This document shows positions 33,143-40,940 of a DNA stretch of 61,311 nucleotides, in pieces. The position numbers and the translations under genes are program-made. How positions within the stretch are numbered: the first letter of the stretch is position 1; each line of letters begins with the position of its first letter. Below the pieces are notes generated by a model that had not been told where the DNA came from, made no database searches, and saw only the letters and a list, made by a program, of their open reading frames with translations. Source of the DNA: F1-120-MAGs238 sp964484185 (GTDB lineage Bacteria > Planctomycetota > Phycisphaerae > Phycisphaerales > UBA1924); assembly GCA_964484185.1 (NCBI GenBank), contig CAZAEQ010000027.1, positions 1-61,311 of the forward strand. The letters run 5' to 3'.

Positions 33143-34449
33143 GGGAGCATTCCTTCGAGTTGTGAGATACTGGTGAGTGTGCGAGCTGCACCGCCGCGTT
33201 CAAGGGCCGCGGCGTCTAGAGAGTTGATGGCGATTGGGACGAGTCCCGCGTTGCGGGCGGCGACGATGTGTTCGAGAGAATCACAGATCATCCAGCCGCA
33301 TTGGTCGCGAGAAGTTTCATTGTGGAGCGAGATTGAGATTCGAGAAGAGAGGCGATTGAGAGTCTCTGTGTCGCTATCGAGAAGCTGCTTGGTTGCGAAG
33401 ATGAGTGTTTTGGGGCGAAGTGCAGCCTGCAGACCGCCGCAGAGGCGGGCGAACGAAAGCGTGTGACCGGGGCAGGTAATACGCAGCTTATTTTCCAGAT
33501 TCGCGGCACTGAAGCGACGAACTGCTATTCCCAATCCGGCGAGGGCTCGCCAGACCCACGGGGCATCTTCGAACTGCGTGAGTACAAAGTTGCCCTGCGA
33601 TTCTTCAGGCGATGCGCCGAGTTCGCGCAGAAGTTGTTGAAGGCGCGCTCGTTCATCGCGCACGCGACTCACTGAATTGGCGAGCCAGGCGTCAGGGAGG
33701 TCGAGTGCCTGCTGCGCGGCCGCGATACTGAGGGCTGAGACTGAATATGGAGAGCCCGCGGCCCGCATTGCTTTTACTGCAAGCTCATTGGCAATCGCGT
33801 AGCCGACTCGCATTCCCGCCAGGCCGAATGCTTTCGAGAAAGTACGAATGATGATGGTGTTGGGGAGAGCAGCGGCAGCGGAGGTAAGAGGATTGTCGGC
33901 GAACTCTTCGTATGCGAGATCCACGAGCAGCTGGGCGTGCGGGGCGGCGGCGGAGATGCGTTGAATATCTTGTGCCTGGGCGACAGCGCCAGTGGGGTTG
34001 TTGGGTGAAACTATCGCGATCATTACGGTGCGCGGGTTTATTTGATCGAGGACGGCATCAACCGGGAACGGCCCTGAGTCCCATTTCACTGGGACAACTG
34101 TGGCCTGCGCCATCTGTGCGTAGCGCTCAATCATTTCAAACGTTGGGATGGGGAGGATGATTTCGGTGCTGTGGTTCAGGAAGGCGCGGCACGCGCGATC
34201 AATTGCTTCGTCGCCGCCGGCAGTCACGAGTACTCGCGATGGTGACAGTCCGAGTTTTTGTGCGATCGAGACTTCAAGTGCGGAGGTGCTTGGGTAACGT
34301 GCCGCGGAATTGGGGTTGGTCGCCGCGAGTACTGTGGAAATTTCCACGCTGGGGACAATTGCCTCGTTCGCATCCAGCCAGAGATCGATCGGGCTGGCTG
34401 GGCGGACGGGCGCGTATGCGGTTGGTGGGGGTGTTGGTTGTGATTTCAT
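33139..34449 (-). CDS. hisC: Histidinol-phosphate aminotransferase with a degenerate HAD-like tail
   Basis: Residues 1-345 are a fold-type I aminotransferase: LDANEA, SPNNPTG, FSKAFGLAGMRVGYA with the PLP Lys at ~206, and LRITCPG. It transfers an amino group to imidazole acetol phosphate. Residues 346-436 (PKTLIFATKQLLDSD to LEGMLP) follow the HAD pattern, with CDSLEHIVAARNAGLVPIAI like a HAD motif IV, but motif I DxDxT reads ATKQLL. The nucleophile and acid Asp are both missing and the cap domain is absent. The tail is therefore not a phosphatase by sequence and may be a structural or regulatory leftover of a HisC-phosphatase fusion. Confidence 0.9.
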   Translation of the reverse strand: MKSQPTPPPTAYAPVRPASPIDLWLDANEAIVPSVEISTVLAATNPNSAARYPSTSALEVSIAQKLGLSPSRVLVTAGGDEAIDRACRAFLNHSTEIILPIPTFEMIERYAQMAQATVVPVKWDSGPFPVDAVLDQINPRTVMIAIVSPNNPTGAVAQAQDIQRISAAAPHAQLLVDLAYEEFADNPLTSAAAALPNTIIIRTFSKAFGLAGMRVGYAIANELAVKAMRAAGSPYSVSALSIAAAQQALDLPDAWLANSVSRVRDERARLQQLLRELGASPEESQGNFVLTQFEDAPWVWRALAGLGIAVRRFSAANLENKLRITCPGHTLSFARLCGGLQAALRPKTLIFATKQLLDSDTETLNRLSSRISISLHNETSRDQCGWMICDSLEHIVAARNAGLVPIAINSLDAAALERGGAARTLTSISQLEGMLP

Positions 34450-35360
34450 GGGATGATCTGTGAGAGTTGGGTGACGACGATGTCGGTCCCGCCGCGGGCT
34501 TTGATTTCCGGGATGAGGAGAGGAAGTTGTGCGCGCGGGACAGCGGCTTTCACTGCAAACCCGGCATCGCCGTGCAATTGAGAGATGGTGGGTTCCCGCA
34601 TGCAGGGCAGACAGTTGATGACGCTTTCGAGGGACGTTGAGTCGACGTTGACTTCGAGCATGACGCGCTGCCTCGCTTCAAGGACGGATTTCAGCAGCAT
34701 GACGAGTCGGTTGATCGCGGTGCGGCGGACCGGATCTTCATATGCGCCGCGGCTGGCGTACATGCGGGTGGAAGAAATCATGAGTTCATCAAAGACAAGC
34801 AGGTTCTGGGCACGAAGCGTGTCGCCGCTGGCGGCGATGTCGACGATGCAGTCGGCATCTTCGGGCGGAAAGACTTCGGTTGCTCCATAGGAGCGGACGA
34901 AGCGAGCCTGGAGTTTTCTTGTCTCAATCCAGCGGCGCGTGATCAGTTCGTATTCAGAAGCGATCACCAACGGCGTTTGCGGGAGCTGGCCTTCAATCAG
35001 CAGGGAGGCTGGCGCGGCGGCGACAAGGCGCACGGTGTCCAGACCAGTGTCGAGAACTTCAATGACATCGGCCTGGAGTTCACGCACCCAGTCAGCGCCG
35101 GCGAAGCCCACATCACGGGATTCTGATGCGAGCATTTCGACGACGTTTTGCGGCTTGAGAATCTTGGCATCGATGCCTTCAAGAGAGATCTGTGGCCGAT
35201 AGCCGCGTGAACCGACGCGAACGTGGATACCCGCTTCAGAGAGAAGCGCGAATATTCCGGCCTGCATGCGGCCTTTGGGGAGCGCGAGCCGAAGCGGGGA
35301 TTGGATTGTTGGTTCAGGACTCTTTGGCTTTGACATGGGGTTCGACATGGTGATTTCCAT
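34446..35360 (-). CDS. hisG: ATP phosphoribosyltransferase, long form
   Basis: ATG 35360 has AGGTG upstream; ATG 35348 is an alternative. The 304-residue protein is the long (hisZ-independent) form. The two-domain catalytic core has LRLALPKGRMQAGI, DVGFAGADW and ADCIVDIAASGDTLRAQNL (PRPP loop). A C-terminal ~80-residue ACT-like domain (LESVINCLPCMREPTISQLHG through AVKAAVPRAQLPLLIPEIKARGGTDIVV) follows and binds histidine for feedback inhibition. It condenses ATP with PRPP, the first committed step, and is the first gene after the attenuator. Confidence 0.94.
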   Translation of the reverse strand: MEITMSNPMSKPKSPEPTIQSPLRLALPKGRMQAGIFALLSEAGIHVRVGSRGYRPQISLEGIDAKILKPQNVVEMLASESRDVGFAGADWVRELQADVIEVLDTGLDTVRLVAAAPASLLIEGQLPQTPLVIASEYELITRRWIETRKLQARFVRSYGATEVFPPEDADCIVDIAASGDTLRAQNLLVFDELMISSTRMYASRGAYEDPVRRTAINRLVMLLKSVLEARQRVMLEVNVDSTSLESVINCLPCMREPTISQLHGDAGFAVKAAVPRAQLPLLIPEIKARGGTDIVVTQLSQIIP

Positions 35361-35396
35361 GCCGACACCTGCCGCCGCCCGGTGCAAAAAGCACAA

Positions 35397-35419
35397 GACG
35401 CCGGCACGGGGCCGGCGTC
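35397..35419 (-). terminator. his operon attenuator terminator
   Basis: On the minus strand GACGCCGGC (35419-35411) pairs perfectly with GCCGGCGTC (35405-35397) around CCCGT. TTGTGCTTTTTGC follows. It lies between the leader peptide and hisG. CCGGCC at 35415-35410 inside the left arm is complementary to GGCCGG at 35462-35457 near the leader end, so an antiterminator can form. Confidence 0.8.
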
Positions 35420-35449
35420 GATGAATTTGCTAGGGATTACCGCAGCGCA

Positions 35450-35512
35450 TCATCTTCCGGCCACGCACAATGCGTGATGGAGATGATGATGGTTGATTTG
35501 CGCGGTGAACAT
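35450..35512 (-). CDS. hisL: his operon leader peptide with a run of His codons
   Basis: A 20-codon frame (ATG 35512, TGA at 35450-35452) contains HHHLHH at codons 8-13 and ends ALCVAGR. It is upstream of hisG and between a promoter and an attenuator terminator. Five His codons in six within a 20-residue peptide is the hallmark of ribosome-mediated his attenuation. It is too short for ordinary gene callers. No ribosome site precedes the ATG (CTCCCTCCAA); the predicted transcript starts within ~5 bases, so translation would be leaderless. Confidence 0.8.
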   Translation of the reverse strand: MFTAQINHHHLHHALCVAGR

Positions 35513-35522
35513 TTGGAGGGAG

Positions 35523-35550
35523 AGCATAGCGCGTTGTTGCGGGCGGTCAA
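35523..35550 (-). promoter_or_regulatory. Predicted sigma-70 promoter of the his operon
   Basis: On the minus strand TTGACC (35550-35545), a 16-base spacer and TATGCT (35528-35523) form a good -35/-10 pair. The transcript would start near 35515, almost on the leader peptide ATG at 35512. Confidence 0.65.
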
Positions 35551-35592
35551 GGCTTGGATTAGGTGTAGTGAAGGCGAGTTATTGGAACCTGA

Positions 35593-36288
35593 TTAAACCA
35601 TGACGCCGGCGTTGCGGGCTTTCTTTAGAATTTTGTCGATCGTGGGCGTCTCAGAAGATTTGGATCCGGTCGCGAGTTCGCGGAGCATTTTGCGGGCGCG
35701 GGCGATGCGGGTTTCGATGGTGGTTTCGGGGAGACCCATGGTTTCGCCGATCTGGCGATAGCTCATGTCGCGCAGGCTTTTGAGGAGGAGCGGCTCGCGG
35801 TAGCCATCGGGGAGGTCGAGCGCGAGGTTGAGAATGCGGCGGGCTTCGGCATCGAGCTCTTTGAGTTGCAGTGCATCGGCGCCGTGGGATGCATCACTTG
35901 GTTCGATGGTAGTTTCGGTGCCATCGGTGTTGGTTGTGGTGAGCCGCGCGTGGCGGCGGAGTTTTTGCGAACGGGCTGAGGCGCGGGCGGCGTTGATGGC
36001 AATGGCACGGAGCCAGGGTTTGAAGGCCTGGCCATCGCGCAGTTCGTGTCCATGACGGACGACCGACATTGCGACATCTTGAAGCAGATCATCGACTTCT
36101 ATCTCGCGGGGCTTGTAGGCGAGGAGGATGGCGGCGACCCAGCGACGGTGCTGCTCCCAAAGTTTGCTGAGATTGGCTCGATCGAATGGGGTTGGCTGGT
36201 CAGTCGCCGAGTTTGAACCAATAGATACCGCGGCACGATCAAGATCGCGCGCGAGGTGAGCGGAATTGGACGCTTCATCAGTTCGCAC
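35593..36288 (-). CDS. RNA polymerase sigma factor, ECF-like
   Basis: The 231-residue protein has a region-2 helix (LWEQHRRWVAAILLAYKPREIEVDDLLQDVAMSVVRH, then FKPWLRAIAINAARASARS) and a region 4 (LDLPDGYREPLLLKSLRDMSYRQIGETMGLPETTIETRIARARKMLREL). No region 1.1 or 3 was seen, so it fits the extracytoplasmic-function type. The longer N-terminus and the lack of an adjacent anti-sigma gene on this strand leave its signal unknown. It is divergent from tatC, and its start overlaps the tatC upstream region. Confidence 0.87.
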   Translation of the reverse strand: MRTDEASNSAHLARDLDRAAVSIGSNSATDQPTPFDRANLSKLWEQHRRWVAAILLAYKPREIEVDDLLQDVAMSVVRHGHELRDGQAFKPWLRAIAINAARASARSQKLRRHARLTTTNTDGTETTIEPSDASHGADALQLKELDAEARRILNLALDLPDGYREPLLLKSLRDMSYRQIGETMGLPETTIETRIARARKMLRELATGSKSSETPTIDKILKKARNAGVMV

Positions 36289-36483
36289 TGTGTGGTGCTT
36301 TACGCTGTCTGTGGTTTACTAGGATTCTCTGAGGGTGTGTTTCCGTCGGACAATGTTGGGGTGGGAGCGAATAAGTGCGAATCGGTGTGCAATGGAGGGA
36401 TTCATCGGCGGAAAGTGCAAGGTTGCACCCGTATCCTCGTTTCCCCAAACAGATTGCGTATTGAATGGAGTCTATTGAGCACA

Positions 36484-37482
36484 ATGCCTCCCAACCCGGT
36501 TTCAAGCGACTTACCAAAGCCTGGTGATGCAAAGGTCATGTCGCTATTTGATCATTTAGAAGACCTGCGCAAGCGGGTGTTCCATGCGGTGTGGGGGATT
36601 GTTCCAATTTTGCTGGTCTCGATCGTCTTCATGAAAGAAATGCTCGCCTTTCTGGTGAAGCCGCTGCAGAAACTTTTGACCGATGCGGGGATGCCGATCG
36701 CACTGCAGAGCGGGTCGCCGATGGAAGGGTTCAATACCGCGTTCAAGGTGGCGATTCTCGCGACGATTTTGGTGGGGTCACCGTGGATCTTGTATCAATT
36801 GTGGAAGTTTGTTTCGCCGGGGTTGTATAAGCATGAGCGGCGGTATGTCTACTTTCTGATGCCGTTGTCGGTGGTGCTTTCGTTTGCCGGCGTGGCGTTA
36901 AACTATTTCTTTATATTACCATTAGCCCTCAAATTCCTGATCGCGTTCAGCGCGGATATCGGTCTGGACCAGTTCGTGGTGCCGAAAGTCGAAACTGCGA
37001 TTACGTTGCCGACCGTGCCCGTCCTTGCCGGCGACCCAAGCACGCTCGTGCCGGGGACGATGTGGATCGTTGAACCGCTGCATGAATTGAGAATTGCGAT
37101 CGGGACGCCGGAAACTGTGTCAGTGTGGAAAACAGCGCTGACGAAAGAGGCTGGGGTTATTCCTCAGTTTCGCATTGGTGAGTACATCGGATTTGTGCTG
37201 ACGCTCACCGGCGCGTTTGCGTTGAGCTTTCAATTACCGGTAGTCGTCGTATTGCTGGGGTGGATCAATGTGCTGCGGCCAGAAACGTTGAGGAAGTTCA
37301 GGCGTTACGCGGGCGTGCTGTCAGTGATTCTGGCGGCAATGGTGACGCCGGGCGACCCATTGACGATGATCCTGGCGGCAATTCCGTTGTATGGCTTGTA
37401 CGAGTTTTCGATTTTCCTGCTGGTGTATTTCCCCGCGAGCAAGGTTGGTAATCGCCAGGCTGGAGATCCGAGCAGGTTTTGA
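36484..37482 (+). CDS. tatC: Sec-independent translocase subunit TatC
   Basis: ATG 36484 starts MPPNPVSSDL. A longer in-frame start at 36256 overlaps the divergent sigma gene and has no support. The 332-residue protein has six membrane spans and the family motifs DHLEDLRKRVF and SFAGVALNYFF. The end reads VTPGDPLTMILAAIPLYGLYE. A ~75-residue periplasmic insertion between spans (TLPTVPVLAGDPSTL to EAGVIPQF) makes it longer than typical TatC (~250). It forms the twin-arginine receptor complex with TatA/B, which are not in this window, and would serve the Tat-signal oxidoreductase here. Confidence 0.92.
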   Translation: MPPNPVSSDLPKPGDAKVMSLFDHLEDLRKRVFHAVWGIVPILLVSIVFMKEMLAFLVKPLQKLLTDAGMPIALQSGSPMEGFNTAFKVAILATILVGSPWILYQLWKFVSPGLYKHERRYVYFLMPLSVVLSFAGVALNYFFILPLALKFLIAFSADIGLDQFVVPKVETAITLPTVPVLAGDPSTLVPGTMWIVEPLHELRIAIGTPETVSVWKTALTKEAGVIPQFRIGEYIGFVLTLTGAFALSFQLPVVVVLLGWINVLRPETLRKFRRYAGVLSVILAAMVTPGDPLTMILAAIPLYGLYEFSIFLLVYFPASKVGNRQAGDPSRF

Positions 37483-37484
37483 GC

Positions 37485-37949
37485 ATGAACGAATTTGACG
37501 AACCCATGATGCGTCGGGCTCTTGAACTTGCGGCCGCCGCCGCGGGAAAGGGCGAAGTGCCGGTGGGGGCGGTGGTTTTTGAGACGACGAGCGGCGCGAT
37601 TATTTCAGAGGCTGCCAATACGCGCGAGACGAGTAAAGAACCGCACGCGCACGCTGAGTTTCTCGCCATTCTGGCGGCGTGTAAAGCGCGGGGGGACTGG
37701 CGATTGAATGATTGCTCGCTGGCCGTGACGCTCGAACCATGCCCGATGTGCGCAGGACTGATTGTGAATTCGCGCGTGGGACGTGTGGTGTTCGGCGCGA
37801 CAGACCCGAAGGCGGGCGCGGTGGTGACTCTGCATCAATTGCTAAGTGATACCAGGCTCAATCACAGGCCAGAGGTTGTTGGCGGCGTACTTGCACAGGA
37901 AGCGGGAAGTTTGCTGACTGCGTTCTTCCGCTCACTTCGCAAAGGATGA
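37485..37949 (+). CDS. tadA: tRNA-specific adenosine deaminase
   Basis: ATG 37485 follows the tatC stop by two bases. The 154-residue product has the zinc deaminase motif HAEFLAI and PCPMCAGLIVNSRVGRVVFGATD, and GEVPVGAVV. This matches TadA, which converts A34 to inosine in tRNA-Arg; guanine deaminase relatives are shorter or lack this C-terminal pattern. The zinc ligands (H, C, C) and proton-shuttle Glu are all present. It ends four bases past the upstream limit of mutM. Confidence 0.9.
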   Translation: MNEFDEPMMRRALELAAAAAGKGEVPVGAVVFETTSGAIISEAANTRETSKEPHAHAEFLAILAACKARGDWRLNDCSLAVTLEPCPMCAGLIVNSRVGRVVFGATDPKAGAVVTLHQLLSDTRLNHRPEVVGGVLAQEAGSLLTAFFRSLRKG

Positions 37950-37960
37950 AGGGGTTCAGA

Positions 37961-38794
37961 GTGCCGGAACTTCCAGAAGTCGAAACACTGCGGAGAATGG
38001 TTGAACCGCGTGTGATTGGTGCGAAAGTTTTGAGTGTTGACATTCGACGCACGGATGTGATTCAACGTGATTCGGGGAGGGTCATGCCGCGGAACCTGCT
38101 CGCGGGCGATGTCATCGTGAGCACGATGCGTCGCGGAAAACAGTTGGCACTGATTGGACAATCGGGTCGCGTAGTGGTGGTGCAACTGGGAATGACTGGG
38201 CAGTTATTTTGTGAGTCTGTTGCACAGAGAGTTATGCACACACATGTGCACTGCGTGTGGAAAACTGTGGGAGCTGATGGAGCGAGGGAGTGGATGCTGT
38301 TTCGAGATCCCCGTCGATTTGGCGGCCTCACGTGTTTAGATTGTGTGAAGGACCTTGAATTGCGATGGAGCGAGCTCGGAGCAGATGCACTCGATGTGCA
38401 AGCACATATGCTTAGGGGAAAAGTGCTTGGTTCGAAGCGCGCAATAAAAGCTGCGTTGCTTGATCAGAGCGTGGTCGCGGGAATTGGAAACATCTACGCC
38501 GATGAAATTCTCTTTGCGTGCGGCGTGAAGCCCACCAGACGTGCGGAGCGGGTCTCTGACGCCGAGCTTGAACACATTGCGGTCGCAACGCGGCGAATCC
38601 TCCAGAATGCGATTGCAGCACGTGGAAGCTCGGTGCGAGATTATCGGGACGGTGAAGGAAACATGGGGGAGAATCAGAAGTCACTGAAGGTGTACGGACG
38701 AGGCGGGCAAGATTGTCTGCGCTGCGGCGAGAAGTTGATCACTCAAACACTTGCCCAACGAACCACAGTGTGGTGTCGAGGGTGCCAGAGGTGA
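37961..38794 (+). CDS. mutM: Formamidopyrimidine-DNA glycosylase
   Basis: GTG 37961 gives M-PELPEVETLRRMVEPR. The mature enzyme must start with Pro, whose amine makes the Schiff base, so this start is fixed by chemistry rather than by the ATG at 37946. The C-terminal zinc finger (CLRCGEKLITQTLAQRTTVWCRGC) is complete. The catalytic Glu (PELPE) and Lys (GKQLAL) are present. It removes oxidised purines such as 8-oxoguanine. GGGG lies just before the start. The gene ends at the edge of the oriC-like region. Confidence 0.94.
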   Translation: MPELPEVETLRRMVEPRVIGAKVLSVDIRRTDVIQRDSGRVMPRNLLAGDVIVSTMRRGKQLALIGQSGRVVVVQLGMTGQLFCESVAQRVMHTHVHCVWKTVGADGAREWMLFRDPRRFGGLTCLDCVKDLELRWSELGADALDVQAHMLRGKVLGSKRAIKAALLDQSVVAGIGNIYADEILFACGVKPTRRAERVSDAELEHIAVATRRILQNAIAARGSSVRDYRDGEGNMGENQKSLKVYGRGGQDCLRCGEKLITQTLAQRTTVWCRGCQR

Positions 38795-39156
38795 TACCAG
38801 ACTTTTCCACATTTGAGCAATTGCCACATGGACCACACCAAAGCACCAGATTCGCTTGAGTTCGAAAAGGCCTTCTTCTCTATAAGTAATAGAAAACTTC
38901 AGTAGTCGTAGTAGTAAGCCCTGGCGCATTGTGGACAGAATCAAGTTTCGGTCATAAAGCTCTTATTTACATGTGTTTATAGCGTGGTGCAGTTGGGGAC
39001 AAGCTGTCGGTTTGTGCGCATGTTCAAGTCAACAGTGTGTGACCGACAGGACCTGATTAGAGTGACTCAAATCGGGGACCTAGGACTACCGGAATTGACT
39101 GTCGGGAAGTACGCGCTCATGCACCGTCTGTCCACATTGGTAGCCGACACCGTACA
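38795..39156. other. oriC: Probable chromosomal replication origin between mutM and dnaA
   Basis: The 362-base gap between convergent genes is A+T-rich. DnaA-box-like sequences are TTTTCCACA (38803-38811), TGTGGACAG (38930-38938, reverse) and CTGTCCACA (39128-39136), each near TTATCCACA. Reading the minus strand from the box at 38938, CTGTCCACA is followed by a GC-rich ATGCGCCAGGG, then CTTACTACTACGACTACTGAAG (38918-38897) and A+T-rich DNA (38868-38896). This is the order of the basal unwinding system: box, GC spacer, DnaA-trios, melting region. No search or skew analysis was possible. Confidence 0.7.
38897..38918 (-). other. DnaA-trio array
   Basis: The minus strand reads CTTACTACTACGACTACTGAAG, a run of CTA/CTG-type triplets next to a GC spacer and a DnaA box. 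Trios are where DnaA filaments grip single strands to open the origin. Confidence 0.6.
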
Positions 39157-40653
39157 TCATGGTAACTTGGTGGGCTTAATTTTCTCAACGAGTGAACCAA
39201 CCACTTTGCTGAAGTCTGGTTCCTGAGCCATTTTCGCCTCGACGATCCGCACCGCATGCATCACCGTCGTGTGATCGCGGCCTCCGATCGACAGACCGAT
39301 CTCCTCAAGGGAATGGCGAGTGTGCTTTCTAGAAAGATACATACAGACCTGTCTAGGCATGGTCACTGATCGTTCACGGCGCTTTGAAAGTACTTCAGCA
39401 GGTCGAACGCGGTAGTAATCAGAGACGATAGTGATAATCGCCTGCATGGATGGTTCCGCTGTTACTTCCTGAACAGCCTCTCCAAGCGAATTGCGGGCGA
39501 GATCGAGATCTATAGGAACGCGTTCAACCAGCGCTCGCATTTGAATATTGACGATGGCGCCTTCAAGCTCACGAATATTGGTGTCCACCCGTGACGCGAT
39601 GTACTCTGCGACTTCGTTTGAGATCTCCAGGCCACGAAGCTTGCCCTTTGTTTTTACGATTGCAGCGCGGGTTTCGTAGTCCGGGGTTTCCATTTTGGCA
39701 ACCAGGCCGGATTTAAATCGACTGACCAGTCTTTCTTCCAAGTCTGGAATTTCCTCAGGCGCCGCGTCAGAAGATAGAACGATCTGTTTATGGAGCTGGT
39801 AAAGACTGTTGAATGTGTGGAAGAACTCTTCCTGGGTGCGTTCGCGTTTAGCCAGGAAGTGGATGTCATCGATGACAAGCACATCGAGATCGCGGAAACG
39901 GTGGCGGAAGTCGGACATCTGGCCGGCCTGGACTGCATCCATGAACTGGGTGATGAAGCCGTCACAGGATGTGTAATAGATGTTGGCGCTGGGCTTCGCT
40001 TCGTGGATGCGGAGGCAGATGGCCTGAAGGAGATGGGTCTTGCCCAGACCTACGCCGCCGTGAATGAAGAGCGGGTTGTACGTGCGGCCTGGCTGAGCAC
40101 CTACAGCTAGTGAGGCGGCGTGCGCCAGGCGGTTGCCGGGCCCCTGGACAAAGTTCTCGAAGGCGTAGTCGGGGTTGATGATCAGGCCGCGGTCGCGGAC
40201 GATTTCTCGATGAGAATCAGGTTTGGATTCCAGTTCGGCCGCTGGGATCGCGGGAATGTCGATCGGACCGATTGCCGACTCAACATTAGTTCGTTGAAGT
40301 TGAGGAGTCGCTGCACGCTGCCCGTTGATGGCACTAGGCGTTGCACGCACTACAGATTGTGGTTTGCGTTTGGGCGGCTCAGGCAGCATGACATCGTCTT
40401 GCGGACCCAGAAAGCGGATCGTGAGAAGTCGACCAGAGACGGTCTGAGCTGCTTCACTGAACTGCTGGGCGCAGGAGCGACGGAGGTAATCGCGGTGAAC
40501 GTTTGAAGAAGTGCCAAGTTGCAGTGAACCCGCGGCGATACCCAGCGGTTTGAGATCATCAAACCACTGCCGGCAGATGCGAGCCTGATGCTGGCGCAAA
40601 TGCGTGAGAATGAGATCCCAGAGGTGTCGGTCATTATCAACCACGACGCACAC
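39157..40653 (-). CDS. dnaA: Replication initiator DnaA
   Basis: The 498-residue protein has a short domain I, a Pro/Gln-rich domain II (~90-155), and an AAA+ domain from NPDYAFENFVQG with Walker A GGVGLGKTH at ~199-207 and LVIDDIHFLAKRE. Domain IV contains SRKHTRHSLEEIGLSIGGRDHTTVMHAV, the box-recognition signature. Start is GTG 40653 with AGGA close by, or GTG 40644; the ribosome site does not settle it. DnaA binds oriC, probably the adjacent 38795-39156 region, and opens it. The usual dnaA-dnaN pairing is absent. Confidence 0.95.
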   Translation of the reverse strand: MCVVVDNDRHLWDLILTHLRQHQARICRQWFDDLKPLGIAAGSLQLGTSSNVHRDYLRRSCAQQFSEAAQTVSGRLLTIRFLGPQDDVMLPEPPKRKPQSVVRATPSAINGQRAATPQLQRTNVESAIGPIDIPAIPAAELESKPDSHREIVRDRGLIINPDYAFENFVQGPGNRLAHAASLAVGAQPGRTYNPLFIHGGVGLGKTHLLQAICLRIHEAKPSANIYYTSCDGFITQFMDAVQAGQMSDFRHRFRDLDVLVIDDIHFLAKRERTQEEFFHTFNSLYQLHKQIVLSSDAAPEEIPDLEERLVSRFKSGLVAKMETPDYETRAAIVKTKGKLRGLEISNEVAEYIASRVDTNIRELEGAIVNIQMRALVERVPIDLDLARNSLGEAVQEVTAEPSMQAIITIVSDYYRVRPAEVLSKRRERSVTMPRQVCMYLSRKHTRHSLEEIGLSIGGRDHTTVMHAVRIVEAKMAQEPDFSKVVGSLVEKIKPTKLP

Positions 40654-40940
40654 AATCCTGCGAGGTCACGACGGAGGGATCGCGACGGCGGGTTGAGTTT
40701 TGGAAGCCCACCAGAGACCGGTCAATAGTTCCACCAGGAAGCGCGGGCAGCACAACCCACCAGTGACCGGAGCGCAAAAGTACCTGCTTTTGGTCTCCCT
40801 GTCAACTGCGCGGAATGATGAATTGAAAAGAGAAATCAAAACCATGCAAAGCACCAGTTTTCAAAGATTTTCACCATTCGACGTGTGAAATGTTGACGTG
40901 GCAACCAAGCCTTGATACGTGTAAGAAAAGCGAGTCAAGT
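40654..40940. promoter_or_regulatory. dnaA promoter region with a 15-bp direct repeat
   Basis: CCCACCAGAGACCGG (40707-40721) and CCCACCAGTGACCGG (40756-40770) differ at one base. A shorter CCACCAGG (40731-40738) lies between them. The rest has A+T-rich parts. It may be a regulatory site for dnaA. No gene is visible. Confidence 0.45.
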
